A stretch of DNA of 6,442 nucleotides from the NCBI GenBank assembly GCA_963582345.1, contig CAUZSN010000141.1, positions 1 through 6,442 of the forward strand. The letters are read 5' to 3'. A program made the translations under genes and the position numbers. The notes beneath the pieces were generated by a model. It was not told the DNA's origin. It made no database searches and saw only the letters and a list, made by a program, of their open reading frames with translations. This stretch comes from CAUZSN01 sp963582345 (GTDB lineage: Bacteria > Planctomycetota > Planctomycetia > Planctomycetales > Planctomycetaceae). Of this stretch, positions 6,330 through 6,442 are shown in pieces; the first letter of the stretch is position 1, and each line of letters starts with the position of its first letter.

Positions 6330-6442
6330 TTAGCGTTCCGTGATTATGCCAAAGATCTCTGAAGGATCATTCAAGGGTAGTGGAGCGTTTCTAGACCAGG
6401 CCACTCGACCAGATCGGTCGACTAGAAAGACGCCCGGTAGCG
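6330..6442 (-). CDS. C-terminal end of a redoxin/AhpC-TSA-like protein (partial)
   Basis: A frame entering from the right edge gives the last 36 residues of a protein, starting LPGVFLVDRSGRVAW and ending EIFGIITER before TAA (6332-6330). The pattern Pro-x-x-F-hydrophobic-x-D-x-x-G-R-V-x-W, followed by a short helix containing a DP-x-E start, matches the C-terminal strand-strand-helix of thioredoxin-fold redoxins such as AhpC/TSA-type peroxiredoxins and TlpA/ResA-like proteins. The active-site cysteine region lies outside the window, so peroxidase and thiol-disulfide oxidoreductase cannot be told apart. The stop is 13 bases before the ATG of the small membrane protein, implying an operon. With only 36 residues the family call is tentative; that the frame is coding is more secure, because its reading frame and the close gene junction agree. 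Confidence 0.55.
   Translation of the reverse strand, partial: LPGVFLVDRSGRVAWSRNAPLPLNDPSEIFGIITER

Noticed and set aside
6405..6421. Inverted repeat TCGACC-AGATC-GGTCGA near the right edge, as an operator or terminator.
   Set aside because: It falls inside the coding end of the redoxin-like gene, has no T-run, and encodes the family-typical VDRSGR segment.

Overview
This window looks like chromosomal DNA from a planctomycete, probably of the Pirellula/Rhodopirellula type. The inference rests on several weak signs that agree: an HU-type protein with a long Ala/Pro/Thr-rich tail, starts with little or no Shine-Dalgarno signal, mid-range GC, a MoeA carrying an RPSSP variant of the active-site lysine motif, and a relic of a YkgJ-like cysteine-cluster protein. 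No single marker gene proves the taxonomy.

Layout. Positions 56-499 (minus) encode an HU/IHF-family DNA-binding protein that starts at GTG, with a candidate promoter near 573-601. Positions 500-1016 hold no gene I can support. Positions 1017-1423 (minus) hold a clear pseudogene of a YkgJ/CxxCxxCC-family protein, broken by an in-frame TGA, a frameshift and a TAG. Its pieces fit together into an ancestral protein of about 138 residues. A 202-base gap (1424-1625) separates it from a divergent plus-strand cluster and carries that cluster's candidate promoter.

Positions 1626-5543 (plus) are a compact molybdenum-cofactor operon. It comprises mobA (molybdenum cofactor guanylyltransferase), a moeA/glp-type molybdotransferase, and a second, longer MoeA fused at its C-terminus to a periplasmic-binding-protein-like domain. 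MoeA proteins insert molybdate into adenylylated molybdopterin. MobA then joins GMP to Mo-MPT to give the MGD form of the cofactor used by DMSO-reductase-family enzymes. The two MoeA copies differ at the active-site lysine motif: RPSSP in the first, KPGKP in the second. This raises the possibility of divided labour or of different metal or ligand handling.

Positions 5544-5824 are a convergent spacer with two weak hairpins. Positions 5825-6316 (minus) encode a small single-pass membrane protein of unknown function. It lies just behind the C-terminal end of a gene that enters from the right edge (6330-6442, minus) and resembles the end of a redoxin/AhpC-TSA-type thioredoxin-fold protein. These two probably share a transcript.

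The least routine items are the cysteine-cluster pseudogene, which no single open frame reveals, and the asymmetric MoeA pair with its ligand-binding-like fusion. I saw no mobile element, CRISPR array, rRNA or convincing tRNA.
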